Below, one piece after another: positions 56,276 to 63,972 of a DNA stretch of 64,000 nt (its first letter is position 1; each line of letters opens with the position of its first letter). The stretch lies in NCBI RefSeq assembly GCF_001647715.1, contig NZ_CP015600.1:3906001-3970000 (forward strand). The letters run 5' to 3'. A program made the translations under genes and the position numbers. Source of the DNA: Pseudomonas antarctica. Its GTDB lineage: Bacteria > Pseudomonadota > Gammaproteobacteria > Pseudomonadales > Pseudomonadaceae. The notes below the pieces were generated by a model. It searched no databases, was not told where the DNA came from, and worked only from the letters and a program-made list of their open reading frames with translations.

Positions 56276-58197
56276 GCACACTGACCACTGTACTGGTGGC
56301 CAACCGTGGCGAAATTGCTTGCCGAGTGATGCGCACGGCCAAGGCCATGGGGCTGACCACCGTGGCCGTGCACAGCGCCACGGACCGCGATGCGCGCCAT
56401 AGCCGCGAAGCGGATATTCGTGTCGACCTGGGTGGCAGCAAGGCCACCGACAGCTACCTGCAAATCGACAAGCTGATCGCCGCTGCACAGGCCAGCGGCG
56501 CCCAGGCGATTCATCCGGGGTATGGTTTCCTGTCAGAAAATGCCGGATTTGCCCGTGCAATTGAGGCGGCGGGTTTGATCTTCCTCGGCCCGCCCGCCTC
56601 TGCCATTGACGCCATGGGCAGCAAATCGGCAGCCAAGGCATTGATGGAAAAGGCCGGCGTGCCGCTGGTGCCGGGTTATCACGGGGACGCTCAGGACCTG
56701 GAAACCTTTCGCGATGCCTGTGAAAGTATCGGTTATCCGGTGTTGCTCAAGGCCACGGCCGGGGGCGGCGGCAAAGGCATGAAGGTGGTCGAGGAGGTCA
56801 GCCAACTGGCCGAAGCCTTGGCGTCGGCCCAGCGGGAAGCGCTTTCATCCTTCGGCAACGGGCAGATGCTGGTGGAAAAATACCTGCTCAAGCCGCGCCA
56901 TGTGGAAATCCAGGTGTTTGCCGACCAGCACGGCCACTGCCTGTACCTCAATGAACGCGACTGCTCGATTCAGCGTCGTCACCAAAAGGTGGTGGAAGAA
57001 GCGCCGGCGCCGGGCCTGAGTGTTGCACAGCGCAAAGCCATGGGCGAAGCCGCCGTGCGCGCCGCCCAGGCGATCGGCTACGTGGGCGCAGGCACGGTGG
57101 AGTTTTTGCTGGACTCGCGCGGCGAATTTTTCTTTATGGAGATGAACACGCGGCTGCAAGTGGAGCATCCGGTGACTGAGGCGATTACCGGCCTCGACCT
57201 GGTGGCCTGGCAGATTCGTGTCGCCCAGGGTGAGCCACTGCCGATCACTCAAGCGCAGGTGCCGTTGAGGGGTCATGCGATTGAAGTGCGCTTGTATGCC
57301 GAGGACCCGGCCAATGATTTCCTGCCGGCCACCGGGCACCTTACGCTGTACCGCGAATCTGCGCCGGGACCGGGCCGCCGCGTGGACAGCGGCGTCGAAC
57401 AAGGCGACAGCGTTTCACCGTTCTACGACCCGATGCTCGGCAAACTGATTGCCTGGGGTGAAGACCGTGAACAGGCACGTCTGCGCTTGTTGAGCATGCT
57501 GGATGAGTTCGCCGTGGGCGGGCTCAAGACCAACCTCGGCTTCTTACGGCGCATCATCGGCCACCCGGCGTTTGCGGCAGCTGAATTGGATACCGGGTTT
57601 ATTCCGCGCTATCAGGACCAGCTACTGCCCGTGGCCGGCGCCTTGAGTGATGAATTCTGGCAGGCAGCGGGCTCGGCATTTATGCAGAGTTTGCCGGCCG
57701 GTGAAGGTCCTTGGGCGGATACGCGCGGGTTTCGCACGGGATTACCGGCCGATGTTTCGCTGCACCTGAGCTGCAATGGGCAGGATCATCTGGTAAGGCT
57801 GTGCCAGAGCCCGCCGCAGTTGCAAGGTGAACAGTTATGGACCGAACACAACGGCGTACGCCGCGCTCATCTGGCGATGCGTAACGAAGACACCGTGTAC
57901 CTGCGCTGGAACGGTGAGATGCACGCTGTCAGCCTGTTTGACCCGATTGCGGCGGTCGAGGCCAACCAATCTCATCAGGGTGACCTCACCGCGCCGATGA
58001 ATGGCAGCATCGTGCGCGTGCTGGTGGAGGTCGGGCAAACCGTGGAAGCCGGGACCCAACTGGTGGTACTGGAGGCGATGAAGATGGAGCACAGCATCCG
58101 CGCGCCGCAAACCGGCGTGGTCAAGGCGCTGTTCTGCCAGGAAGGCGAAATGGTTGCCGAAGGCAGTGCCTTGGTGGAGCTCGAAGCAGCGGACTAA
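56272..58197 (+). CDS. liuD: Methylcrotonyl-CoA carboxylase, biotin carboxylase/BCCP subunit
   Basis: A 641-residue alpha subunit: biotin carboxylase domain (VANRGEIACRVMRTAKAMG at the start, ATAGGGGKGMKVV glycine loop, FFMEMNTRLQVEHPVTEAIT) and a C-terminal biotinyl domain with the EAMKMEHS lysine near residue 604. It uses ATP and bicarbonate to carboxylate its biotin. The ATG at 56272 is chosen for coupling to liuC. Its stop overlaps the stop of the convergent repressor gene. Confidence 0.96.
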   Translation: MSTLTTVLVANRGEIACRVMRTAKAMGLTTVAVHSATDRDARHSREADIRVDLGGSKATDSYLQIDKLIAAAQASGAQAIHPGYGFLSENAGFARAIEAAGLIFLGPPASAIDAMGSKSAAKALMEKAGVPLVPGYHGDAQDLETFRDACESIGYPVLLKATAGGGGKGMKVVEEVSQLAEALASAQREALSSFGNGQMLVEKYLLKPRHVEIQVFADQHGHCLYLNERDCSIQRRHQKVVEEAPAPGLSVAQRKAMGEAAVRAAQAIGYVGAGTVEFLLDSRGEFFFMEMNTRLQVEHPVTEAITGLDLVAWQIRVAQGEPLPITQAQVPLRGHAIEVRLYAEDPANDFLPATGHLTLYRESAPGPGRRVDSGVEQGDSVSPFYDPMLGKLIAWGEDREQARLRLLSMLDEFAVGGLKTNLGFLRRIIGHPAFAAAELDTGFIPRYQDQLLPVAGALSDEFWQAAGSAFMQSLPAGEGPWADTRGFRTGLPADVSLHLSCNGQDHLVRLCQSPPQLQGEQLWTEHNGVRRAHLAMRNEDTVYLRWNGEMHAVSLFDPIAAVEANQSHQGDLTAPMNGSIVRVLVEVGQTVEAGTQLVVLEAMKMEHSIRAPQTGVVKALFCQEGEMVAEGSALVELEAAD

Positions 58198-58829
58198 AAC
58201 TTCGCAGTGGCTTGCACGACGACCCCAAGAATTCGGCAATCGTCGGTGAAGCGTAATTTGGGGTAAGTCGGGTTGAGCGGTACCAGGTAAAGCTGGCCGC
58301 TCTCTACCAATAACTGGCGAAAGGTCGCCTGGGTGCTGTCGGCCCATTGAGCGACCACCAGTTTACCGGGTTCGGCATCGATGGCCGGGTCCACCAGGAT
58401 CATCATGCCTGCGCCGATGCTCAGTCCGCTCGGGGCGGTCATGGCGTCTCCTGTCACAGGCAGCCAGAAGGCTTCACCGCGGGCGTGGTAATCGGTCAAT
58501 TCGAATCGCGCAGCGCCGTAGGTCGGGCGTTCTTCACGAACTTCACAGACGCCCTTCCAGTCGCTGACCGGGTAGCGAAAATACGGGTTGTAGTGTTTTT
58601 CCAACGCCGGCGCTTCATGGGCTCTCTCGCGAATTTCCAGCGCCACTTCCAGATCGCCCAGCCCTAACTCGGCAAGTACCCGGTTCATGTCCGCCAGGCT
58701 GGGCACACGACGTTTGTTGAGCCAATGCCCAACGCCGCCCTGGGACATGCCCAAGCGTTCGGCCAGTTCGTCCTGCGTGACCTTGCGGTCTTTCATGTTG
58801 GTTTTGACCAACGCTATCCAGTTATCCAT
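58194..58829 (-). CDS. CI/LexA-like (S24) repressor lacking both autocleavage residues
   Basis: A 211-residue phage-type repressor: HTH at about 14-60 (TQDELAERLGMSQGGVGHWL) and a C-terminal S24 domain. The segment VTGDAMTAPSGLSIGAG aligns with lambda CI around its nucleophile Ser149, but here the residue is Ala129. The lysine of lambda CI (Lys192) corresponds to Gln172 in TFRQLLVESGQLYLVPLNP. The 43-residue spacing is identical in both proteins. It therefore should not self-cleave with RecA. The ATG at 58829 is used. Two ATACG-N3-CGTAT sites upstream suggest autoregulation and control of the divergent DUF6124 gene. Confidence 0.87.
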   Translation of the reverse strand: MDNWIALVKTNMKDRKVTQDELAERLGMSQGGVGHWLNKRRVPSLADMNRVLAELGLGDLEVALEIRERAHEAPALEKHYNPYFRYPVSDWKGVCEVREERPTYGAARFELTDYHARGEAFWLPVTGDAMTAPSGLSIGAGMMILVDPAIDAEPGKLVVAQWADSTQATFRQLLVESGQLYLVPLNPTYPKLRFTDDCRILGVVVQATAKF

Positions 58830-58840
58830 GGGGCGTGACG

Positions 58841-58853
58841 ATACGTTGCGTAT
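58841..58853 (-). promoter_or_regulatory. Repressor operator 1 (proximal)
   Basis: ATACG-TTG-CGTAT, a perfect inverted repeat 12 bases before the repressor ATG. A minus-strand promoter TTGATG-N17-TATTGT (58890-58862) would start transcription near 58855, so the operator sits at the start site, fitting autorepression. Confidence 0.75.
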
Positions 58854-58898
58854 TCGCCACGACAATAAACAGTTTGTAGTAATCCATCAAATGACATA

Positions 58899-58913
58899 AA
58901 TACGATTCGTATT
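58899..58913 (+). promoter_or_regulatory. Repressor operator 2 (distal)
   Basis: AATACGATTCGTATT, a perfect palindrome containing ATACG-N3-CGTAT as in operator 1, 59 bases away and 46 bases before the divergent DUF6124 start. It is followed by AT-rich TATTAA that could be part of a -10 element. Confidence 0.72.
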
Positions 58914-58959
58914 AATATCAGGTGCAGGTTTTCGACATTCACTCAGAGTACCCGCCCTC

Positions 58960-59310
58960 ATGACGACCAGCCCAAATCACCAGCCTGACGCGGCTGAAAC
59001 CGACGAACTGTTGCTCATGTGCAACAGCGGCGCCGCCAAGCGCGCACTCGACTATTACTTGAAAGAAGATGTGTCGGCGCCGATCACGGACGCCACGTTT
59101 TTCGACATCAAGCCCGGCATCAGCCATGAGGATGCACTGGTGCACGCTTCGGACCTGTTACGCAGTGCGGCAGCAGCAGCCTATGAATCGGCAAGCAGCC
59201 GTCAGGGCAATCAGCGGGACCTGGCGTTTTCGGTGGTGTATTTGATTGATATGGCGAAAGCGATGGTGGAGCAGACGCTGCACGTGCCTGCTGCTCAGGC
59301 CACCGCGTGA
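58960..59310 (+). CDS. DUF6124 (formerly DUF3077)-family small protein
   Basis: A 116-residue protein, second member of the family in this window (other at 22294-22629). N-terminus: ETDELLLMCNSGAAKRALDY; C-terminal helices as in the family (VVYLIDMAKAMVEQTLHVP). Function unknown, no signal peptide. It is divergent from the S24-like repressor, with a shared operator, so repression by that protein is likely. Confidence 0.85.
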   Translation: MTTSPNHQPDAAETDELLLMCNSGAAKRALDYYLKEDVSAPITDATFFDIKPGISHEDALVHASDLLRSAAAAAYESASSRQGNQRDLAFSVVYLIDMAKAMVEQTLHVPAAQATA

Positions 59311-59353
59311 CGGGCGCGAAGGAAAAATATTTCTATCGGATGGATAAAAACAT

Positions 59354-59381
59354 TTGACTTGCAAATGATAATGATTACTAT
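59354..59381 (+). promoter_or_regulatory. prrF promoter with Fur box
   Basis: TTGACT (59354-59359) and TACTAT (59376-59381) with a 16-base spacer. A Fur box GCAAATGATAATGATTACT (59361-59379) matches the 19-base consensus at 14 positions and covers the spacer and -10. Iron-loaded Fur would block transcription. Confidence 0.88.
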
Positions 59382-59387
59382 TGGACC

Positions 59388-59503
59388 CAGCTGATCGCGA
59401 GATCAGTCGATAGACCAAGGGACCTTAGGTCGGACTCTTGGAATATCTCCTCATCAGGCTAATCACGGTTTTTGACCCGGCTCTTTGGCCGGGTCTTTTT
59501 TTT
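59388..59503 (+). ncRNA. prrF: PrrF iron-responsive sRNA
   Basis: About 115 nt, the known PrrF length. It contains the conserved antisense core ATCTCCTCATCAGGCTAATC (59444-59463) and ends in GACCCGGC/GCCGGGTC (59474-59495) followed by eight T. An upstream hairpin CTGATCGCGAGATCAG is present. PrrF RNAs repress non-essential iron-containing proteins under iron starvation. Only one copy is in the window. Confidence 0.93.
59474..59503 (+). terminator. Intrinsic terminator of prrF
   Basis: Stem GACCCGGC (59474-59481) with GCCGGGTC (59488-59495), 6-base loop, then TTTTTTTT. Confidence 0.93.
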
Positions 59504-59633
59504 GCCAGTTTCCCTGGCATGGCTTCAGGCTAATGAAGACTGTGTGTTGCTTAATGGTGCGCATGGTAGCAAAAGACCATCCCCAAAACCAAGCCGAACG
59601 AACGCTCTAGCCCGGATCTTTGCGAAATAGCGC

Positions 59634-59650
59634 TTGAGAATCAATCTCAT
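59634..59650 (+). promoter_or_regulatory. Second Fur-like box upstream of the M14 peptidase gene
   Basis: TTGAGAATCAATCTCAT, inverted arms (T)GAGA/TCTCA with an ATCAA centre, resembles Fur boxes of the TGAGAATCATTCTCA type. It lies 126 bases before the peptidase ATG. Otherwise the 272 bases from prrF to the peptidase hold only small inverted repeats (GCGTCA-AGGA-TGACGC; ATGCAA-CAATT-TTGCAT) and no ORF I would support. Confidence 0.45.
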
Positions 59651-59775
59651 AGATTCTAAGCTGCTGTTGCGTCAAGGATGACGCCCCCTCCCCATGCAAC
59701 AATTTTGCATCAAGATTTTGCCTGACTCCTGTGTAAGATATCCGCCACAACAATCATACTCAGGCAGCCCAGACT

Positions 59776-60927
59776 ATGACCGTGGCCTTGACCTCCATCA
59801 AGATCAGCACCGACTTCGACAGCGGCAACATCCAGGTCCTGGATGCCAGCGACGCTTACCAGCTGTTGCTGGCGATCAAACCCGATACCCGCAGCGCGCA
59901 TTTCCAATGGTTCCACTTCAAGGCCGAAGGTATGCACGTGGGTCACACCCATACCTTTCGCTTGAGTAACGCCAGCCAGTCCTCCTACAAAAACGCCTGG
60001 AGCGGCTACAACGCCGTGGCGTCCTACGACCACATCAACTGGTTCCGCGTGCCCACGCGCTTTGATGGCGAAACGCTGCACATCAGTTTGGAAACCCGCG
60101 AGAAACATGCATGGATCGCCTACTTTGAACCCTACAGCCGTAAACGTCATGACTGGCTGATCGGGCAGGCTTTGAACCGCGCCGGCACCCAATTGCTCGC
60201 CACCGGCAAAAGTGCAGAAGGTCGCGACATCCAACTGCTGCGCCGCGGCAAAGGTGGCGAGGGCCGGCGTAATGTCTGGATCATCGCCCAGCAACACCCC
60301 GGCGAACACATGGCCGAATGGTTCATGGAAGGGATCATCGAGCGACTGCAACAGGACGGTGACACTGAGCTGAAAAAACTCCTGTCTGTCGCCGACCTGT
60401 ACCTTATTCCGAACATGAACCCTGACGGCGCCTTCCATGGCCACTTGCGCACCAACGCCATGGGCCAGGACCTGAATCGTGCCTGGCAGAACGCCAGCCA
60501 GGAGATCAGCCCGGAAGTGCTGTTCGCCCAGCAGCAGATGGAAAAATACGGCGTCGACCTGTTCCTCGATATCCACGGCGACGAGGAAATCCCCTACGTG
60601 TTCACCGCCGGCTGCGAAGGCAACCCCGGTTACACCCCGCGTATCGAAGCGTTGGAAAAACACTTCCGCAGCCACTTGAGCGCCCTTACCCGCGACTTCC
60701 AGACCACCCACGGTTACACCCGTGATCTGCCGGGCGAGGCCAACATGACGCTGGCCTGTAATGCGGTCGGTGAAAGGTATGACTGCCTGTCACTGACTCT
60801 GGAGATGCCCTTCAAGGACAACGACGACGCGCCCAACCCGAAAACCGGCTGGTCAGGTGAACGCTCCAAACAGCTGGGCAAGGACGTATTGAGCACCGTG
60901 GCCGAAATCGTCACGGCGCTACGCTAA
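59776..60927 (+). CDS. M14-family zinc carboxypeptidase (cytosolic carboxypeptidase-like)
   Basis: A 383-residue protein: N-terminal beta domain (about 1-125) of the cytosolic carboxypeptidase (CCP) type, then the M14 catalytic domain. Zinc ligands are in QQHPGEHMAEW near residue 175 and LDIHGDEEIPY near 271; the general-base Glu is in LTLEMPFKDND near the C-terminus, with Asn-Arg in QDLNRAWQNAS. No signal peptide, so cytosolic. Eukaryotic CCPs trim glutamates from tubulin; the bacterial substrate is unknown. Confidence 0.9.
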   Translation: MTVALTSIKISTDFDSGNIQVLDASDAYQLLLAIKPDTRSAHFQWFHFKAEGMHVGHTHTFRLSNASQSSYKNAWSGYNAVASYDHINWFRVPTRFDGETLHISLETREKHAWIAYFEPYSRKRHDWLIGQALNRAGTQLLATGKSAEGRDIQLLRRGKGGEGRRNVWIIAQQHPGEHMAEWFMEGIIERLQQDGDTELKKLLSVADLYLIPNMNPDGAFHGHLRTNAMGQDLNRAWQNASQEISPEVLFAQQQMEKYGVDLFLDIHGDEEIPYVFTAGCEGNPGYTPRIEALEKHFRSHLSALTRDFQTTHGYTRDLPGEANMTLACNAVGERYDCLSLTLEMPFKDNDDAPNPKTGWSGERSKQLGKDVLSTVAEIVTALR

Positions 60928-60944
60928 CCGCCCTGCCCCCGGCA

Positions 60945-61484
60945 TCAGTCCTTGGTGCCGGTCATGCTTTGCAGCACGCCGTCGCGACGAATCAGCCCAT
61001 GGAACAGGGCCGCCGCCAGGTGCAACAGCACCGTCAGGAACAACAGATAGGCGAGATAGCCATGGGCTTTGCGCAACAGCGCAAACAACGGCGCGTTGGC
61101 CCCCACCAGCGCCGGCAGTTGCACCGAACTGCTGAGCATTACCGGGTCACCGGCCGCGGAAATCATCGCCCACCCCAGCAGCGGCAACACCAGCATCAAT
61201 CCGTACAGCACTACGTGCGAGGCCTTGGCGGCCAGCACTTGCCACAATGGCAAATCGGCCGGAAGCGGCGGTTGCCGTGTGGAAAAGCGCACCACCAACC
61301 GTACGATCACCAACGCCAAGATCGCGATACCCAGCGGCTTGTGCAGATGAATCAGCCACTCATGGCGCTCCGACACCGACGCGGCCATACCCGCTCCGAT
61401 AAACAACATGGCGATGACCATCAGTGCCATCAGCCAATGCAGCAGACGGGCCAGCGGCGCGAAAAACCGTGGTTGAACATTCAT
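60945..61484 (-). CDS. Cytochrome b561-family protein
   Basis: A 179-residue four-helix membrane cytochrome b. Heme ligands are likely His16 (RLLHWLMALMVIAMLFIGAG), the His in IHLHKPLGI, and His in the KAHGYLAYLLFLTVLLHLAA helix. It overlaps the catalase-like gene by 4 bases and probably passes electrons to it or to quinone. Confidence 0.9.
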   Translation of the reverse strand: MNVQPRFFAPLARLLHWLMALMVIAMLFIGAGMAASVSERHEWLIHLHKPLGIAILALVIVRLVVRFSTRQPPLPADLPLWQVLAAKASHVVLYGLMLVLPLLGWAMISAAGDPVMLSSSVQLPALVGANAPLFALLRKAHGYLAYLLFLTVLLHLAAALFHGLIRRDGVLQSMTGTKD

Positions 61485-62563
61485 GGCTTCGACTCCAGGG
61501 GGGCGCTGTGCAAGGGGCTGACTTCACCGGCGCGGCGCAGGTACGAACTGGCATAGGCAGCCGAACGTGCTGCCAGCAGCGGGTCGTTGGAGGCTTGGAT
61601 ACCATTGGGCAAAATCAGCGGGTCAAAGTTGATATCGCGGCAATCACCCTCCGCTTGCGGCTGGCTGCTTTGCAGCACCAGAGTGCCGGCGTTGAGCACC
61701 TTGTGTTCGCCCACCCAGGGTTTGCTCGCATCGTCCAGCGGGTCACCGGGGTTGGCCAGCGTCATGTTCAACTGCCAGCGCAGCGGGCCCGACGTCAGGC
61801 GCTGCACCAGGTCTTTTTCCAGGAAGTCGCTGCCCGAGGGCGCGGTATCACCCGCCGCATCCTGGCTCTGCGGCACTACCCCCCAACGCACCGCCTGGCG
61901 CTTGCCGTCGGCGCTCACCAGATAAAACGCATTGATGCCGTTGTAGGTTTCAGTCGCGTAACTCGCCGATGGCTTGGCGGTCTTTACCCATGCCAGGAAC
62001 GGCGCGGTTTCCGGGTGCGCGGCAAAAAACGCCGGTATACTCGCCGGGTTTGGCTTACCGGTCGCAGGGTCTGGCGCGCCGGCCTTGAGCATCTGGTAGA
62101 ACGCCTCAGGCGTGCCCACCGGGAACACCGGCATGCTGTTCATCCCCGTGCGCCATTGCTGGCCGTTGGCCTGGCTGAATTGCAGCGCAAAGCTGCGAAT
62201 CGGCACACTGCTGTCCGGCGCATAGGGGTTGCCGCTGGGCAAGGCAAATCGACCAATCACCGGGGTTTTAGCCGCGCTGAACACCTGCGCACTGGAGTAA
62301 GCACGCGCGTCGGCGCTGCTCTCGAAGTAACCGGCCACGCACACGCCTTTGGCATGATTGCGTCGGAAGCCCGGGTGCAAACCGTTATTGGCTTCCAGAG
62401 CATTGACCAGGGTTTTGGGGCGCAGGCGCTGTGGGTCAAGCGTGCCGTTGACGTAGGCAAACGCCCCAGCAACAACTGCAACCACAGCACCGATACCGGC
62501 GAGCCGCGCGATCAGGCTCGCGGTACTCAAGGGAGGACGGGGCGGTGATGAGTGATCTACCAT
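61481..62563 (-). CDS. Catalase-family peroxidase (SrpA-like heme protein)
   Basis: A 360-residue SrpA-type protein, a shortened periplasmic relative of heme catalases. An N-terminal membrane segment (about 20-42, LIARLAGIGAVVAVVAGAFA) is a signal or anchor. The heme region has NHAKGVCVAGYFESSADARA, with the His of the catalase core, then VIGRFALPSGNPYAPDSS. The ATG at 62563 has GGAG upstream. First gene of a two-gene operon with cytochrome b561, preceded by an ECF-type promoter shared divergently with the sigma factor. Confidence 0.9.
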   Translation of the reverse strand: MVDHSSPPRPPLSTASLIARLAGIGAVVAVVAGAFAYVNGTLDPQRLRPKTLVNALEANNGLHPGFRRNHAKGVCVAGYFESSADARAYSSAQVFSAAKTPVIGRFALPSGNPYAPDSSVPIRSFALQFSQANGQQWRTGMNSMPVFPVGTPEAFYQMLKAGAPDPATGKPNPASIPAFFAAHPETAPFLAWVKTAKPSASYATETYNGINAFYLVSADGKRQAVRWGVVPQSQDAAGDTAPSGSDFLEKDLVQRLTSGPLRWQLNMTLANPGDPLDDASKPWVGEHKVLNAGTLVLQSSQPQAEGDCRDINFDPLILPNGIQASNDPLLAARSAAYASSYLRRAGEVSPLHSAPLESKP

Positions 62564-62617
62564 GAACTGACTCCAGGGCCAGAGGCCTAAGGGTTGAAAC
62601 ATAAGGTCGGAGCATTA

Positions 62618-62644
62618 AGACGAACGCCGATCAGCTCTATTCCC
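62618..62644 (-). promoter_or_regulatory. ECF-type promoter of the catalase/cytochrome b561 operon
   Basis: On the minus strand GGGAATA (62644-62638), 15-base spacer, CGTCT (62622-62618). Identical in both boxes and spacing to the divergent promoter at 62671-62697. Transcription would start near 62611, about 48 bases before the ATG. Confidence 0.8.
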
Positions 62645-62670
62645 GGGTTCCGGGTTTATTTTTCGGAACC

Positions 62671-62697
62671 GGGAATAACCCTCAACGCCGGACGTCT
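62671..62697 (+). promoter_or_regulatory. ECF-type promoter of the sigma/anti-sigma operon
   Basis: GGGAATA (62671-62677), 15-base spacer, CGTCT (62693-62697). The two -35 boxes lie in an inverted repeat spanning 62638-62677 (TATTCCCGG and CCGGGAATA arms). The arrangement implies that the sigma factor drives itself and the divergent operon. Confidence 0.8.
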
Positions 62698-62731
62698 CTC
62701 TAGTCCCAGCGTAGCGACCAGCCAGACCCCC

Positions 62732-63238
62732 ATGCATGAACTCGACGAACAGTTACGTGAACTCATCCCCAGAATGCGGCGTTTTGCCGTGTCACTGACG
62801 CGTAACGCCAGCAGCGCAGACGATCTGGTGCAGTCGACCCTGGAACGGGCGATCATCAGTTGGGCCGATAAACGCCTCGAAGGCGACCTTCGCGCCTGGC
62901 TGTTCTCGATCCTCTACCGGCAGTTCCTCGACACCCACCGCCGCAGTCGGCGCTATGCGCGCATGCTCGAATTCTTCACCGGCCGTGACGACGCACAGCC
63001 CTCGGTGGAGCGCACGGTGATGGCCCAATCGACCCTGCAAGCCTTCGACCGACTCAACACCGAACAACGCGCCCTGCTGCTGTGGGTGTCGGTCGAAGGC
63101 TTAAGCTACAAGGAAGTTGCCAATATCCTGGAGGTGCCTGTGGGCACCGTCATGTCGCGCCTGTCCCGGGCGCGCCAAGCCTTGCGTCAACTCAGCGATG
63201 GCGAAATTGCCAGCCCTTCCCTGCGGATACTCAAATGA
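62732..63238 (+). CDS. ECF-type RNA polymerase sigma factor
   Basis: A 168-residue group IV sigma factor. Region 2: MRRFAVSLTRNASSADDLVQ with STLERAIISWADKRLEGDLR and WLFSILYRQFLDTHRRSRR. Region 4: LLLWVSVEGLSYKEVANILE with VPVGTVMSRLSRARQAL. The ATG at 62732 is chosen over in-frame codons upstream that overlap the promoter. Its stop overlaps the anti-sigma start (ATGA). A role in an oxidative-stress response is inferred from the divergent peroxidase. Confidence 0.93.
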   Translation: MHELDEQLRELIPRMRRFAVSLTRNASSADDLVQSTLERAIISWADKRLEGDLRAWLFSILYRQFLDTHRRSRRYARMLEFFTGRDDAQPSVERTVMAQSTLQAFDRLNTEQRALLLWVSVEGLSYKEVANILEVPVGTVMSRLSRARQALRQLSDGEIASPSLRILK

Positions 63239-63972
63239 TCAGCCTGCCCCCCAGCGAACGCGATTTGCATGCCTACGTCGACCACCAACTGTTGGAGAGC
63301 GACCGTCGCGTGCTTGAAACCTACTTGGCGGCGCACCCCGACATCGCCGCTCAGGTACAGGCCTGGCAGCAGGATGCGCACCTGCTGCGTGCGTCACTGA
63401 GCGGGGCCTTGCAACAACCGGCCAACCCCGACCTGGACCCGGCACTGATTCGCCTACGCATCAAGCATCAGTCCCGTCGCCACTTCGCCACCGCAGCCGT
63501 GTTGCTGATCGCCGTCAGCCTCGGCGGCGTGGGGGGATGGCATGCCCGCGAAGCCACTCAACCGCCGATGTTGCCGATGGCCGATGCCATGCAGGCTTAC
63601 CGCCTGTTTGCCCAGGACGGCATCATGCCCGCCGACTACAAGACGCAGGATGGCGGCACCATGCAGGCGTGGCTGGACCGTTATTTCAACCAGGCGCATC
63701 GCCTGCCGGACTTGAGCCAGTCCGGTTTCAAACCGGTGAGCGGGCGCCTGCTCACCACGGACCAAGGCGCGGCAGCCATGGTGCTGTACGAAGACCCGAC
63801 AGGTCGCCGCATCAGCTTCTATATTCGCCCGCCGGGCCCGGACAACGGCTTCCTGCCCCGTGGCAGCCGCAGCGCCGATGGCTTGCAAGCCGAATACTGG
63901 TCCGGCGCCGGGTACAACTATGCGATGGTCAGCCCGGTGGATCAGCCCGCCACGCAGATGTTGAAGTTCTAG
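63235..63972 (+). CDS. Membrane anti-sigma factor
   Basis: A 245-residue protein. The N-terminal cytoplasmic part (SERDLHAYVDHQLLESDRRV, about 1-80) resembles the sigma-binding domain of anti-sigma factors. One membrane helix follows (about 84-105, FATAAVLLIAVSLGGVGGWH), then a periplasmic domain. No Cys-rich zinc motif is seen, so it is not a ZAS/ChrR-type sensor. Translationally coupled to the sigma factor. Confidence 0.9.
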   Translation: MISLPPSERDLHAYVDHQLLESDRRVLETYLAAHPDIAAQVQAWQQDAHLLRASLSGALQQPANPDLDPALIRLRIKHQSRRHFATAAVLLIAVSLGGVGGWHAREATQPPMLPMADAMQAYRLFAQDGIMPADYKTQDGGTMQAWLDRYFNQAHRLPDLSQSGFKPVSGRLLTTDQGAAAMVLYEDPTGRRISFYIRPPGPDNGFLPRGSRSADGLQAEYWSGAGYNYAMVSPVDQPATQMLKF

